In this document: piece by piece, positions 16,889-23,637 of the stretch
How the letters are laid out: every line of letters starts with the position of its first letter
How positions within the stretch are numbered: the stretch's first letter is position 1
NCBI GenBank assembly: GCA_964477065.1
Contig: CAYZCU010000009.1
Location: forward strand, 1 to 30,764
DNA length: 30,764 bases
Source of the DNA: 2-02-FULL-43-11-A sp964477065
GTDB taxonomy: Bacteria > Patescibacteriota > Microgenomatia > UBA1406 > HO2-37-13b
Direction: 5' to 3'
Made by a program: the position numbers and the translations under genes
Notes under the pieces: model-generated
The model's input: only the letters and a program-made list of their open reading frames with translations
What the model was told of the DNA's origin: nothing
Databases searched by the model: none

Positions 16889-17758
16889 CTAAGGAAGATA
16901 GTGAATGCCATGGGATTCAAGGTATGAGCGGATGGCAGGAGTGTGAAGGGGCACAGCAAATGCGAGTGAACGAATCGAATCAGCTTCTACACCCAAAATG
17001 AATCCATAAAGCGCTCTATCAATTGCATCAGGTGGAGTGAGAATTGCTTTTTGGACGGCAAATACATGTCCCCATCGATCAACTATTGGTGAACCACTAG
17101 AACCATGTTCAAATCTACGTGGATAATGCGTTTTGTCAAGATCAGTTGCTAATACAAAAGCTTTTTGAGGCAGATGTGAACCATCAAAGAATTTATAGAC
17201 TGTTCCAAGAACACGTGCACGGATTGGGTAGGCCGAAAGTGTGGAGGTACTCTCGCATGGATCAGGTTGATATGCATATGAGTAAACTGGCTCAAATTGT
17301 CCAGGGATATGAGGAGTCAGCGGCAAGGTTGTTGCTGGCGCCTCGTAAGCGTGTGCAAGTGCAAGATCAACACGATTAAATCTCGTGAGCTGATACGGGT
17401 GAATTGATCTCATCTCTGGCCGAGTCATTGAGATGCCATCTGCGCTTGTCCTCGTAACCGCTTCTCGACTATCAACGTCATCAAAAAGCACATGCCGATT
17501 CGTCAAAAACGTACCTTCCCCTGCATGAAATCCACTTCCGTGCTTCCTCGGTTTAACTTGATCAGTCGGATAGCTTTTATGCATGATGACGAGTGCATCA
17601 TGTAAGCGTGCCCACTGCTCTGGTGTGAGGGTGTCATGTGCGTCCAGAAGGGTAATAGGCCTTCGTGATGAGCTGACATGAAGCGATCTATGGAGCAAGG
17701 TCAGTCCAGCAAGGTATATTGCTTGTCTTCGAGTAAATGCTTCTGGGGTGTGAGGCAT
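16889..17758 (-). CDS. Trypsin-like (S1 family) serine protease with Tat-like N-terminus
   Basis: I chose ATG 17758 (MPHTPEAFTRRQ, 289 residues) because a TATACT box overlaps the region just downstream of the alternative ATG at 17785. Numbering from 17758, a chymotrypsin-fold triad is visible: H89 in TNRHVL, D131 in RVDLALA and S221 in GSSGSP. The sequence GSGFHAGEGTFLTNRHV is the typical beta-barrel stretch before the catalytic histidine. The N-terminus has TRR followed by a short hydrophobic run (about 12-22), which resembles a weak twin-arginine or Sec signal. It may therefore act outside the membrane. There are no PDZ domains, so it is not a standard DegP. The gene lies upstream of dnaG on the same strand and is divergent from the methyltransferase. 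Confidence 0.78.
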   Translation of the reverse strand: MPHTPEAFTRRQAIYLAGLTLLHRSLHVSSSRRPITLLDAHDTLTPEQWARLHDALVIMHKSYPTDQVKPRKHGSGFHAGEGTFLTNRHVLFDDVDSREAVTRTSADGISMTRPEMRSIHPYQLTRFNRVDLALAHAYEAPATTLPLTPHIPGQFEPVYSYAYQPDPCESTSTLSAYPIRARVLGTVYKFFDGSHLPQKAFVLATDLDKTHYPRRFEHGSSGSPIVDRWGHVFAVQKAILTPPDAIDRALYGFILGVEADSIRSLAFAVPLHTPAIRSYLESHGIHYLP

Positions 17759-17763
17759 GAGGT

Positions 17764-17769
17764 AGTATA
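17764..17769 (-). promoter_or_regulatory. Candidate -10 box of the protease gene (TATACT)
   Basis: TATACT on the minus strand lies 5 bases upstream of the ATG at 17758, so the transcript would begin about at the start codon. It overlaps a GTATAC palindrome (17765-17770). Confidence 0.35.
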
Positions 17770-17796
17770 CCTCTTTAGTATGCAAATACAGAACAT

Positions 17797-17825
17797 TTGG
17801 TTAATACAGTCTGAGAATGTATACT
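17797..17825 (+). promoter_or_regulatory. Candidate promoter of the methyltransferase gene
   Basis: TTGGTT (17797-17802) and TATACT (17820-17825) are separated by 17 bases. The start codon is at 17845. A second GTATAC palindrome (17819-17824) covers the -10 box. No controller-protein gene is present. Confidence 0.45.
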
Positions 17826-17844
17826 AAATTGCTTACAAAAATAT

Positions 17845-18810
17845 ATGCAAAAAAGAAATAATCTAAATAATACCCGTACAATTGATCTTTTTGCAGGTAT
17901 TGGCGGAATTAGAAAAGGGTTTGAATCAGCAGGTTTCACAACAGTATTTGCTAATGACTTTGAACCTAAGTGCGCAATTACTTACGATCTCAACTTTGAT
18001 CATCCCAAACTAACGGTTGATGATATTAAAAATGTAGATATCAGCTCACTTCCAGCATTTGATATATTACTTGGTGGGTTTCCCTGTCAAGCATNNNNNN
18101 NNNNTTCTATTGCAGGTTACCGAAGAGGCTTTAATGATGAAAAAGGTCGAGGGAACTTGTTTTTTGATATTGCAAAAATTCTTGATGAACGAATGCCGAG
18201 TGCATTTTTACTCGAAAATGTAAAAAACTTGAAATCGCATGATGGTGGCAGAACATTTAAAATCATTTTGTCGACTTTAGAGAACCTAGGTTATTATGTT
18301 ACGTACAAAGTTCTCAATAGTATGGAGTACGGTAATATCCCTCAAAATAGAGAAAGGATATATATTGTCGGTTTTAAAGACAAAAACGAATACAGCCGAT
18401 TTGAATTTCCTGAGCCTGTGAAACTGACTGTAAGTGTATTTGATCTTCTAGAACTGGAGGTGCCTGAGAAATATTACTACAATGGTAAGCCATTGTTTGA
18501 TAAGCTCAAGAACCATGTAAAAGAAGGAGGTATTTATCAGTGGAGGAGGCAGTATGTTCGAGAAAATAAAAAGGGGGTATGCCCAACTTTAACAGCAAAT
18601 ATGGGAATGGGTGGCCATAATGTCCCAATAGTTAAAGATTCAGTTGGTATAAGGAAATTGATGCCCATCGAATGTGCGAGAATCCAAGGATTTCCAAAAT
18701 ATTATGTGCTTCCAAGTGAAGCAGATTCGACACTATACAAGCAAATTGGGAATTCAGTAAGTGTCCCAGTAATTGAAGCAATTGCCAGACAAATGCGAAA
18801 GGTATTATGA
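17845..18810 (+). CDS. DNA (cytosine-5) methyltransferase of a type II restriction-modification system, interrupted by an assembly gap
   Basis: The enzyme methylates cytosine at C5 in a short recognition site to protect host DNA. The motifs are DLFAGIGG (motif I), GGFPCQA (motif IV, catalytic Cys), ENVKNL (VI), QNRERIYIVGF (VIII), RKLMPIECARIQGFP (IX) and QIGNSVSVPV (X). Length is about 320 residues, normal for a single-specificity enzyme. Ten Ns (18095-18104) fall right after PCQA. Family members read PCQAFS here, and the flanks restore that motif if exactly one base (T) is missing, so the gap is probably a placeholder and the gene intact. Its stop is 6 bases from the stop of the restriction enzyme gene, tail to tail. 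The base composition looks AT-richer than the core genes, suggesting transfer. Confidence 0.95.
   Translation: MQKRNNLNNTRTIDLFAGIGGIRKGFESAGFTTVFANDFEPKCAITYDLNFDHPKLTVDDIKNVDISSLPAFDILLGGFPCQAXXXXSIAGYRRGFNDEKGRGNLFFDIAKILDERMPSAFLLENVKNLKSHDGGRTFKIILSTLENLGYYVTYKVLNSMEYGNIPQNRERIYIVGFKDKNEYSRFEFPEPVKLTVSVFDLLELEVPEKYYYNGKPLFDKLKNHVKEGGIYQWRRQYVRENKKGVCPTLTANMGMGGHNVPIVKDSVGIRKLMPIECARIQGFPKYYVLPSEADSTLYKQIGNSVSVPVIEAIARQMRKVL
18095..18104. other. Assembly gap (10 Ns)
   Basis: A run of exactly ten unknown bases lies inside the methyltransferase gene. Frame and motif on both sides agree with a real gap of 1 base (or 1 plus a multiple of 3). Confidence 0.95.
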
Positions 18811-18816
18811 GAGTAG

Positions 18817-19383
18817 CTATTTCCAAACAGAAACTGATTTTGCAATTGGTTCAAGTCCATATTTGACAATTATGTCTTTCTTTATACATAGTCGTGGGCG
18901 CCTCATATCTTGCTGTTGCTCTAAAAATCTTTGATTTTTATTAACCTTTATCGAATATATCAGTTCAGTTGCTATTTTGTATACATCAAAATATCCATCA
19001 ACTTTGCCATTATTGTAAAAGTCCATAAAATACAAATCATCCCATTTTGATTTTGGACCAAATGAGGTCAGATCATGTTCGACGCTGCATGCTTTGATTT
19101 GCTCCGCTCTTTCAGTTTTTGAGTTAAATGTATCAAATGAAGTATTTGATAGTCCTCGAGCTGATATAAATCGCGATGAACCTGACCACAAGCAAAAAGC
19201 AACTTCAGATAGTCCTTCTGGAAGATTTGGTTCTCGAGAAAGGTATTCACGTAAACCCATTTTGAGTTTAAACCATTGATCAAAAAATTCTTTCCATCGA
19301 ATTCGATCTTGAGGCTCAAAATCCATTAGTTCGAGCTGACATGCTTCTTCAAATACATTCGTTCGAATAATTCTCGTGTTCAT
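18817..19383 (-). CDS. Type II restriction endonuclease, Bsp6I-like
   Basis: This 188-residue protein is convergent with a C5 methyltransferase, the classic place for the matching endonuclease. The sequence resembles, from memory, the Bsp6I family. PEGLSE (55-60), a SFD (82-84) followed eleven residues later by QIK (95-97), DLTSFGPKSKWDDLYFMDF (104-122) and RRPRLCIKKDII (161-172) follow that family's pattern. D84 and Q95-x-K97 could be the PD-(D/E)xK-type metal site with Q in the variable position, and E60 an additional helical acid. Bsp6I cuts GCNGC, so that site is a testable guess, not a reading. A -10 TATAAT lies 26 bases upstream. The stop is 6 bases from the methyltransferase stop. Confidence 0.75.
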   Translation of the reverse strand: MNTRIIRTNVFEEACQLELMDFEPQDRIRWKEFFDQWFKLKMGLREYLSREPNLPEGLSEVAFCLWSGSSRFISARGLSNTSFDTFNSKTERAEQIKACSVEHDLTSFGPKSKWDDLYFMDFYNNGKVDGYFDVYKIATELIYSIKVNKNQRFLEQQQDMRRPRLCIKKDIIVKYGLEPIAKSVSVWK

Positions 19384-19409
19384 AGGTAGATATCACTTGA
19401 TTAAGGCAG

Positions 19410-19439
19410 ATTATACAACACTGCTTGTGTTTGTAGCAA
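19410..19439 (-). promoter_or_regulatory. Promoter of the restriction endonuclease gene
   Basis: On the minus strand TTGCTA (19434-19439) and a perfect TATAAT (19410-19415) are 18 bases apart. This gives a leader of about 20 bases before the ATG at 19383. The endonuclease therefore has its own promoter, separate from the methyltransferase. Confidence 0.5.
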
Positions 19440-19452
19440 AAGTAGTCAGTAA

Positions 19453-19863
19453 TTATTTGAATGCAAATACCAGCGCCGCGATCTCAAGACAGCAAAGTGC
19501 AGCACCAGCTTGGACTGCTATTTTTTTGATGATCCATTTCCCTTCAGTGCCACCAAAGATGACGCCACTGATCTGTACAGGCACCATAAATCCCAACCAG
19601 AGCAGTCCAGCAAGCATATAGGTGTTTGTTTCAGCTGGGACTAGGGAGATGATTCGGCCAAGGACATAGGTCGTGAGTATGGTTACGAGAAATTGCACTG
19701 CATAGTAAGGCCCCATTTCCTTCATCATTTTTTGTTGGACGTCTTTGGAAAGTTTGTCAAAACCGTGTATTTTGCCCCACAGGTTGCCAAAAAGCGCGCT
19801 GTACCAAATTGCGCCAAAAATAAATTGCAGGACGGTTGCGATGAGTATTGTCATAATGTTCAT
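19453..19863 (-). CDS. DUF1761-like small membrane protein
   Basis: I prefer ATG 19863 (MNIMTILIATVLQ, 136 residues) over 19890, because family members begin close to the first membrane helix. About four hydrophobic segments are visible. The first contains FGAIWYSALFGNLWGKIHG, the family hallmark of a G-x-x-W-Y-s-x-x-F-x-x-x-W pattern. The function of DUF1761 proteins is unknown. It lies between the endonuclease gene and the carbonic-anhydrase-like gene on the same strand, with no operon-like overlap (84 bases separate its longest reading from the upstream gene). Family assignment is from memory of the motif. Confidence 0.7.
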   Translation of the reverse strand: MNIMTILIATVLQFIFGAIWYSALFGNLWGKIHGFDKLSKDVQQKMMKEMGPYYAVQFLVTILTTYVLGRIISLVPAETNTYMLAGLLWLGFMVPVQISGVIFGGTEGKWIIKKIAVQAGAALCCLEIAALVFAFK

Positions 19864-19974
19864 ATTTTTACATACTACTACTTTTTCCATCGGGGTGCAA
19901 ATCCAGCCATGAATGCGAATAGGTGGGCCTTAATCCTGCTTTCACATGAGCCGGTGAGTGGGTGGTTTTGCATG

Positions 19975-20823
19975 CTAATGAATTGCAACTGACACTGCTG
20001 GCTTGCCCTTCATTTCGACAAGAACTATTTCAGTTGCAAGATATAAGATAAGTGAAGCTGCTAAGGCAAATGAGGCCTCAACTCCAAGCTTGCCGGATTG
20101 CTCTATGACAGCCCAGAGATCGAGATTAAATGCCTGTCGTCCATCACGATTCGCTTGAACAGTGTCAAAAGTTGTACCCCTTTGGATATTAACAAATGCG
20201 ATTTCTTCAGCATGGTCACCTTCAACACATTCAATAGTCGCTCCAGTTTGAGCTGTAATCTGAATTAATGGAGCCCCCGTAAGCATGATTTTTTGTGAAG
20301 AATATTTCCTCAAATCAGCAAAAGCTTTTTCAATAAGCTCTTCAAATGGGAGTGGTGTTTCACCAATTTTATCTTTGTTTGCCTCATAGATTGCTTTGAG
20401 TCGTGTGACTATATCGTCTTTTCGATCAAGAGCTGTTTGCAAAACAACAGGCATCATATCAGCAAAACCACAGTCACTTTTTCCTGTATCAGGGTCTTTA
20501 TGTGATCCTTCATGAGCTCCAGTAGGATGCCCAGCAGCCTCTAATCTAGATAAGCCATCACGAATGACATCTTCATCAAAATCAACGTCCTGAGCAATGG
20601 CAGATAATAAGATCGGATGAAGTGATCCGCCAAGCATTTGGGGTCCTTTGGGTTTGCTTGGATCTGGTCGGCCATCTACACACCATGCAGGTTCATCACC
20701 AGTAAGTAGAAGTTCGATAAAGGATGGGGGAAGAAGATCTTCTCTATCTTTTTTCATCAGTCTAGCTACAGGATGAGCAGATGATGGTTTTTCTGGGTAT
20801 GTCATGGTTAAATATTGTATCAA
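19975..20823 (-). CDS. Zeta-class (cadmium-type) carbonic anhydrase-like protein, single repeat
   Basis: Zeta-class carbonic anhydrases, known from diatom CDCA1, hydrate CO2 with a Cd or Zn ion held by Cys, His and Cys. This 282-residue protein shows the same landmarks in order: CVDGR (48-52), then GPQMLGGSLHPI (60-71), GHPTGAHEGSH (98-108) and DCGF (117-120). Later blocks are GATIECVEGDHAEEIAFVNI (194-213) and a C-terminal hydrophobic alanine-rich helix (about 246-270). Proposed ligands are C48, H104 (or H108) and C118; spacings are close to those of diatom repeats, with a few extra residues between His and Cys. No signal peptide is visible, so it should be cytoplasmic. An ATG at 20805 is an alternative start. 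It stands alone between a tRNA and a DUF1761-like gene. The call rests on remembered motifs; activity is unproven. Confidence 0.68.
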   Translation of the reverse strand: MIQYLTMTYPEKPSSAHPVARLMKKDREDLLPPSFIELLLTGDEPAWCVDGRPDPSKPKGPQMLGGSLHPILLSAIAQDVDFDEDVIRDGLSRLEAAGHPTGAHEGSHKDPDTGKSDCGFADMMPVVLQTALDRKDDIVTRLKAIYEANKDKIGETPLPFEELIEKAFADLRKYSSQKIMLTGAPLIQITAQTGATIECVEGDHAEEIAFVNIQRGTTFDTVQANRDGRQAFNLDLWAVIEQSGKLGVEASFALAASLILYLATEIVLVEMKGKPAVSVAIH

Positions 20824-20835
20824 ATTTTTCTTGTG

Positions 20836-20918
20836 CGGAGAGGGCGAGATTCGAACTCGCGGTCCTTGCGGACGGCGGTTTAGTAAACCGCTGCACTAGG
20901 CCACTATGCGACCTCTCC
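20836..20918 (-). tRNA. tRNA-Ser with anticodon ACU
   Basis: An 83-base class II cloverleaf folds completely. It has a 7-bp acceptor stem (GGAGAGG/CCTCTCC), a 3-bp D stem, an anticodon stem GCGGT/ACCGC with loop TTACTAA, and a variable arm GTCC-GCAA-GGAC. The T arm is GCGAG-TTCGAAT-CTCGC and the discriminator is G. The anticodon (20882-20884) reads ACT, where bacteria normally have GCT for the AGY serine codons. CCA is not encoded. The long arm and discriminator G fit serine identity. Confidence 0.88.
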
Positions 20919-20984
20919 TTGAACTCACTTGGCGACAAATTTCAAGTTTTCCCTGTCCCAACCTTCTTCCCAACTCCGGAGGTT

Positions 20985-20990
20985 AGTATA
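20985..20990 (-). promoter_or_regulatory. Possible -10 box (TATACT) upstream of tRNA-Ser
   Basis: TATACT on the minus strand lies in the 83-base gap between the hydrolase gene and the tRNA, about 66 bases before the tRNA 5' end. No clear -35 box is present. Confidence 0.25.
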
Positions 20991-21001
20991 GTCCCATTTT
21001 A

Positions 21002-21874
21002 TCACATTGGCGAGGCTAACTCCTTTAGTACATCCTCACTATACTTTGTTAAAAGAAGGTGTCCAACATCAGGATAGATGGTAAGTTTTGCATGAGGAAT
21101 ATGTTTTTCATAATATTTCCCCATTTCGGTAGGAACACTCTTATCCAGCGCACCATACCATAAATATACTTTTGCGTGGATATTTTCAAGCGAAAAACCC
21201 CAATCATGTGTATACAATTTAAGATCCTGAGCAACACCTTTAATGCCTTGTCGAAAAGCCTCGTGTCGATTTTTTAGGATACATTTTTTTACGTCTTCAG
21301 TGAGCATGGCCTGATCTGCTTTAGAGCTAAAGGTAAATGAGGTATCAGAAGGAAATAGCTTTTCCCTTACATAAAATCCATATGCGTTTAGTTTCATTAA
21401 TAGTGGAATATAGTGGTACAAAAACCACAATGCTTGATTGTGAAAAGCCATGCCTCTCAATACCCCTTTGACATTCGTTGGTGACAGTCCAACAGATATC
21501 CCAGCTTTATGGACGTATTGAGGGATTTTGAACGCACATGCAGCAACATATGGTCCACCACCAGAATTTCCTAGAATAGAAAACTTTTTAATGTTGAGGT
21601 GACTCGCTAGTGAAACAATGTCATCGGGCCAATCAAGAAGCGTACGTGTTTCATAATAATCTGACAAACCAAACCCGGGCCTATCTGTTGCGATAAGTCT
21701 GATCTTATTTCTTGATGCAATTTCGTGCATGCCATCTCCTTGCAATCGAGATCCAGGCCATCCATGGAAGAAAAACACAGGGAAACCTTTTGGATCTCCA
21801 TATTCAATGTAACAGAGTTTTCGGCTATTTTTAAGAGACATGAAATTATTTTTCATGTGCATATTATAATTCAA
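21002..21874 (-). CDS. Alpha/beta hydrolase
   Basis: The 290-residue protein has the alpha/beta hydrolase pattern. An oxyanion-hole HGWPGS lies at 37-42, then ATDRPGFGLSD (62-72), the nucleophile elbow GNSGGG with S104, the acid D244 in YGALDKSVP and H272 in DVGHLLL. Substrate cannot be told; the closest general types are esterases, haloalkane-dehalogenase-like and proline-iminopeptidase-like enzymes. Several Met codons near the start (21874, 21862, 21856, 21841) make the N-terminus uncertain, and the conserved fold begins at about residue 17. It lies alone between two tRNA-Ser genes, and its base composition is AT-rich. Confidence 0.88.
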   Translation of the reverse strand: MNYNMHMKNNFMSLKNSRKLCYIEYGDPKGFPVFFFHGWPGSRLQGDGMHEIASRNKIRLIATDRPGFGLSDYYETRTLLDWPDDIVSLASHLNIKKFSILGNSGGGPYVAACAFKIPQYVHKAGISVGLSPTNVKGVLRGMAFHNQALWFLYHYIPLLMKLNAYGFYVREKLFPSDTSFTFSSKADQAMLTEDVKKCILKNRHEAFRQGIKGVAQDLKLYTHDWGFSLENIHAKVYLWYGALDKSVPTEMGKYYEKHIPHAKLTIYPDVGHLLLTKYSEDVLKELASPM

Positions 21875-22020
21875 TCAACTTTCTATCAGCTCCTGCAATA
21901 GTTGTACAAATATGATTCCTTTTGGGGGCACTCACTGCTTTACGGGTCTCTTCACGACATCGAGCCTTAGTATGCCGAATTGTGTAAGGGATGAGACGTG
22001 CAAGATTTTCGCATTTATTG

Positions 22021-22106
22021 CGGAGGAGGCGGGATTCGAACCCGCGTGAGGCAAGCCTCGCACGCTTTTCGAGAGCGGCACCGTATGGCCACTTAGTTAC
22101 TCCTCC
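22021..22106 (-). tRNA. tRNA-Ser with anticodon CGA
   Basis: An 86-base class II tRNA has a 7-bp acceptor stem (GGAGGAG/CTCCTCC), loop CTCGAAA with anticodon CGA (22069-22071) for UCG, a long variable arm with GAGG-CTTG-CCTC, and T arm GCGGG-TTCGAAT-CCCGC. The discriminator is G and CCA is not encoded. The anticodon stem has a C-U mismatch at its base and the D stem is weak. Its 5' end is 10 bases after the recF stop, so it may be processed from the recF transcript. Confidence 0.9.
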
Positions 22107-22116
22107 AAGTACAACA

Positions 22117-23169
22117 CTATTTTACCAGATGGATCACCCTCCCCGGGCGCATTACCTCTTTCGGAATCTCTTCTGCCGAGGTGATAATCGTCTGATACTT
22201 CTGGACGATACCTTGAATCAATGTCTTGTTGTCATCGTCTAATTCAGACAAGATATCATCAAGCAGGAGAATGGGCGGGCGATCTAGTTTTTCAGCATAG
22301 AGATTGAGTTGGTGAATGATGAGCCAGAGAAGCGCGAGGCGTTGCTCTCCCCGTGAGGCATAGGTGTGGACATCGACAGGTGTGCCTGCTTTTATTTTTT
22401 TGATGCGAAATTCATCTCGTTGCGGTCCAACAAGCGTTCGTCGTTGATAGTATTGCTTTTCAAATGATTCCTCAAGCGTCTGTGCATTCATCACTTTAGG
22501 AGTATATACAAGCTCAAAATCATGATTCATGTCCGCTAACGGATGCTTATTCATGTACTGTGTGAGCCACAACCGCTTTGCACAGATATAGTCAGCTTGC
22601 TCGATGAGATAGGTATCCCAAAAGTGCAGAGCTTCTCGGAGTTTGGCTTCATCACGCTCTTTTTCAATGATTTTGTTTCGTTTGCGCAGGGCGTTTTCGT
22701 AGTTACGTAAACGTTTTTTGTATTCGATGTCAATCCTGCACAGCAATGTATCCACAAACACGCGCCTCTTTGAAGGGCTTCCTTCAATGATATTCATAAA
22801 TGATGGTGAAAAAACAACCATTGGTGGGGTGTCTTTTGTATAGCTAAACATCCCTTTGCGATTGGTATCAACCATGAAGTGTTTGACAGCTCCTGTTTCA
22901 AGTGTATGTATCCCTGCTTTAAAGACATGCTCAACACCATCATCACCACATTTCAAAATAACATACATATCTTTTTCTCCGAATCGAATAAGCTCTTCTT
23001 TTGCATCCTCATACATACCATGCCCTGTCGATGCAAAATAAAGTGCTTCGAGGAGATTTGTCTTGCCATGTGCATTTGGTGCTTGGATGAGAGTGAGCTG
23101 TGGATCAAACTCATATGTCTTATCAGAGTAGCTTCGATAATTGTGGAGTGTCAGAGATGAGACGAGCAT
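22117..23169 (-). CDS. recF: DNA replication and repair protein RecF
   Basis: RecF is an SMC/ABC-like ATPase that helps load RecA at gaps. The 350-residue product begins with LTLHNYRSYSD, typical of RecF. Its Walker A is PNAHGKTN (31-38, K36). The ABC signature is TYASRGEQRLA and the Walker B is ILLLDDILSELD, all near family positions. Its length matches (about 350-370). It is not beside dnaA/dnaN here. It is transcribed from the minus strand, with a TATGAT box (23181-23186) 11 bases before the ATG, and is followed closely by tRNA-Ser(CGA). Confidence 0.95.
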   Translation of the reverse strand: MLVSSLTLHNYRSYSDKTYEFDPQLTLIQAPNAHGKTNLLEALYFASTGHGMYEDAKEELIRFGEKDMYVILKCGDDGVEHVFKAGIHTLETGAVKHFMVDTNRKGMFSYTKDTPPMVVFSPSFMNIIEGSPSKRRVFVDTLLCRIDIEYKKRLRNYENALRKRNKIIEKERDEAKLREALHFWDTYLIEQADYICAKRLWLTQYMNKHPLADMNHDFELVYTPKVMNAQTLEESFEKQYYQRRTLVGPQRDEFRIKKIKAGTPVDVHTYASRGEQRLALLWLIIHQLNLYAEKLDRPPILLLDDILSELDDDNKTLIQGIVQKYQTIITSAEEIPKEVMRPGRVIHLVK

Positions 23170-23180
23170 ATGAGTATCAT

Positions 23181-23186
23181 ATCATA
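23181..23186 (-). promoter_or_regulatory. Candidate -10 box of recF (TATGAT)
   Basis: TATGAT on the minus strand ends 11 bases before the recF start codon; an overlapping second TATGAT (23176-23181) is 6 bases away. No convincing -35 box is seen. Confidence 0.3.
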
Positions 23187-23222
23187 CCATCTGTCTATCT
23201 CGTGATTTTGAGCAAAACAGAG

Positions 23223-23597
23223 TTAGTTACCAAAGAGGCCTCCACCACTGAGCCCGAAGATGTATCCGACGATGCGCGTGAGGAAAAAGGCAAATATCAA
23301 TAGGGCAAATCCAAGGATTGCATATATAAACGTGTCCTGTGCCTTTCCCAGCTTGTCTGCCTTTCCTTCAGACAGCATAAAGGTATATCCTGCGTAGACA
23401 AACATGACAAATAAGATAATGCCAGCAAAGCCAAAGAGTGCTGGAAGTAGCAGATCTGTCAAACTTGAAATATCTGTAATCTCCTTACGCAATGGGCTAT
23501 AAATAGTGGTTGCTGCAGATCCAGATCCGATGGTGAGACCATTTTGTACAGGCGCAGTCGTTGGGATTGGGGTAATGATATCTGCAAGTTCGATCAT
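23223..23597 (-). CDS. VirB2/TrbC-like small membrane protein
   Basis: I chose ATG 23597 (MIELADIITPIP, 124 residues) because the longer reading from 23669 overlaps the end of the Clp gene and adds an unrelated basic tail. After a polar N-terminus come two membrane helices (about 45-67 and 85-110). They are separated by the loop YAGYTFMLSEGKADKLGKAQDTF, whose G-x-x-K-x-x-K-A pattern is common in the pilin-like VirB2/TrbC family of CPR genomes. Such proteins form the pilus or the membrane part of type IV secretion systems, but no other secretion gene is present here. It lies 40 bases downstream of the Clp gene on the same strand and may be co-transcribed. Confidence 0.65.
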   Translation of the reverse strand: MIELADIITPIPTTAPVQNGLTIGSGSAATTIYSPLRKEITDISSLTDLLLPALFGFAGIILFVMFVYAGYTFMLSEGKADKLGKAQDTFIYAILGFALLIFAFFLTRIVGYIFGLSGGGLFGN

Positions 23598-23637
23598 ACA
23601 GTATAAGAGTACATGCTCGATATGCTTGGTGCAAGCA

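Noticed and set aside
17765..17824. Two GTATAC palindromes as controller-protein (C-box) sites of the restriction-modification system
   Set aside because: No controller gene exists nearby, and both palindromes coincide with -10 boxes that naturally contain TATAC.
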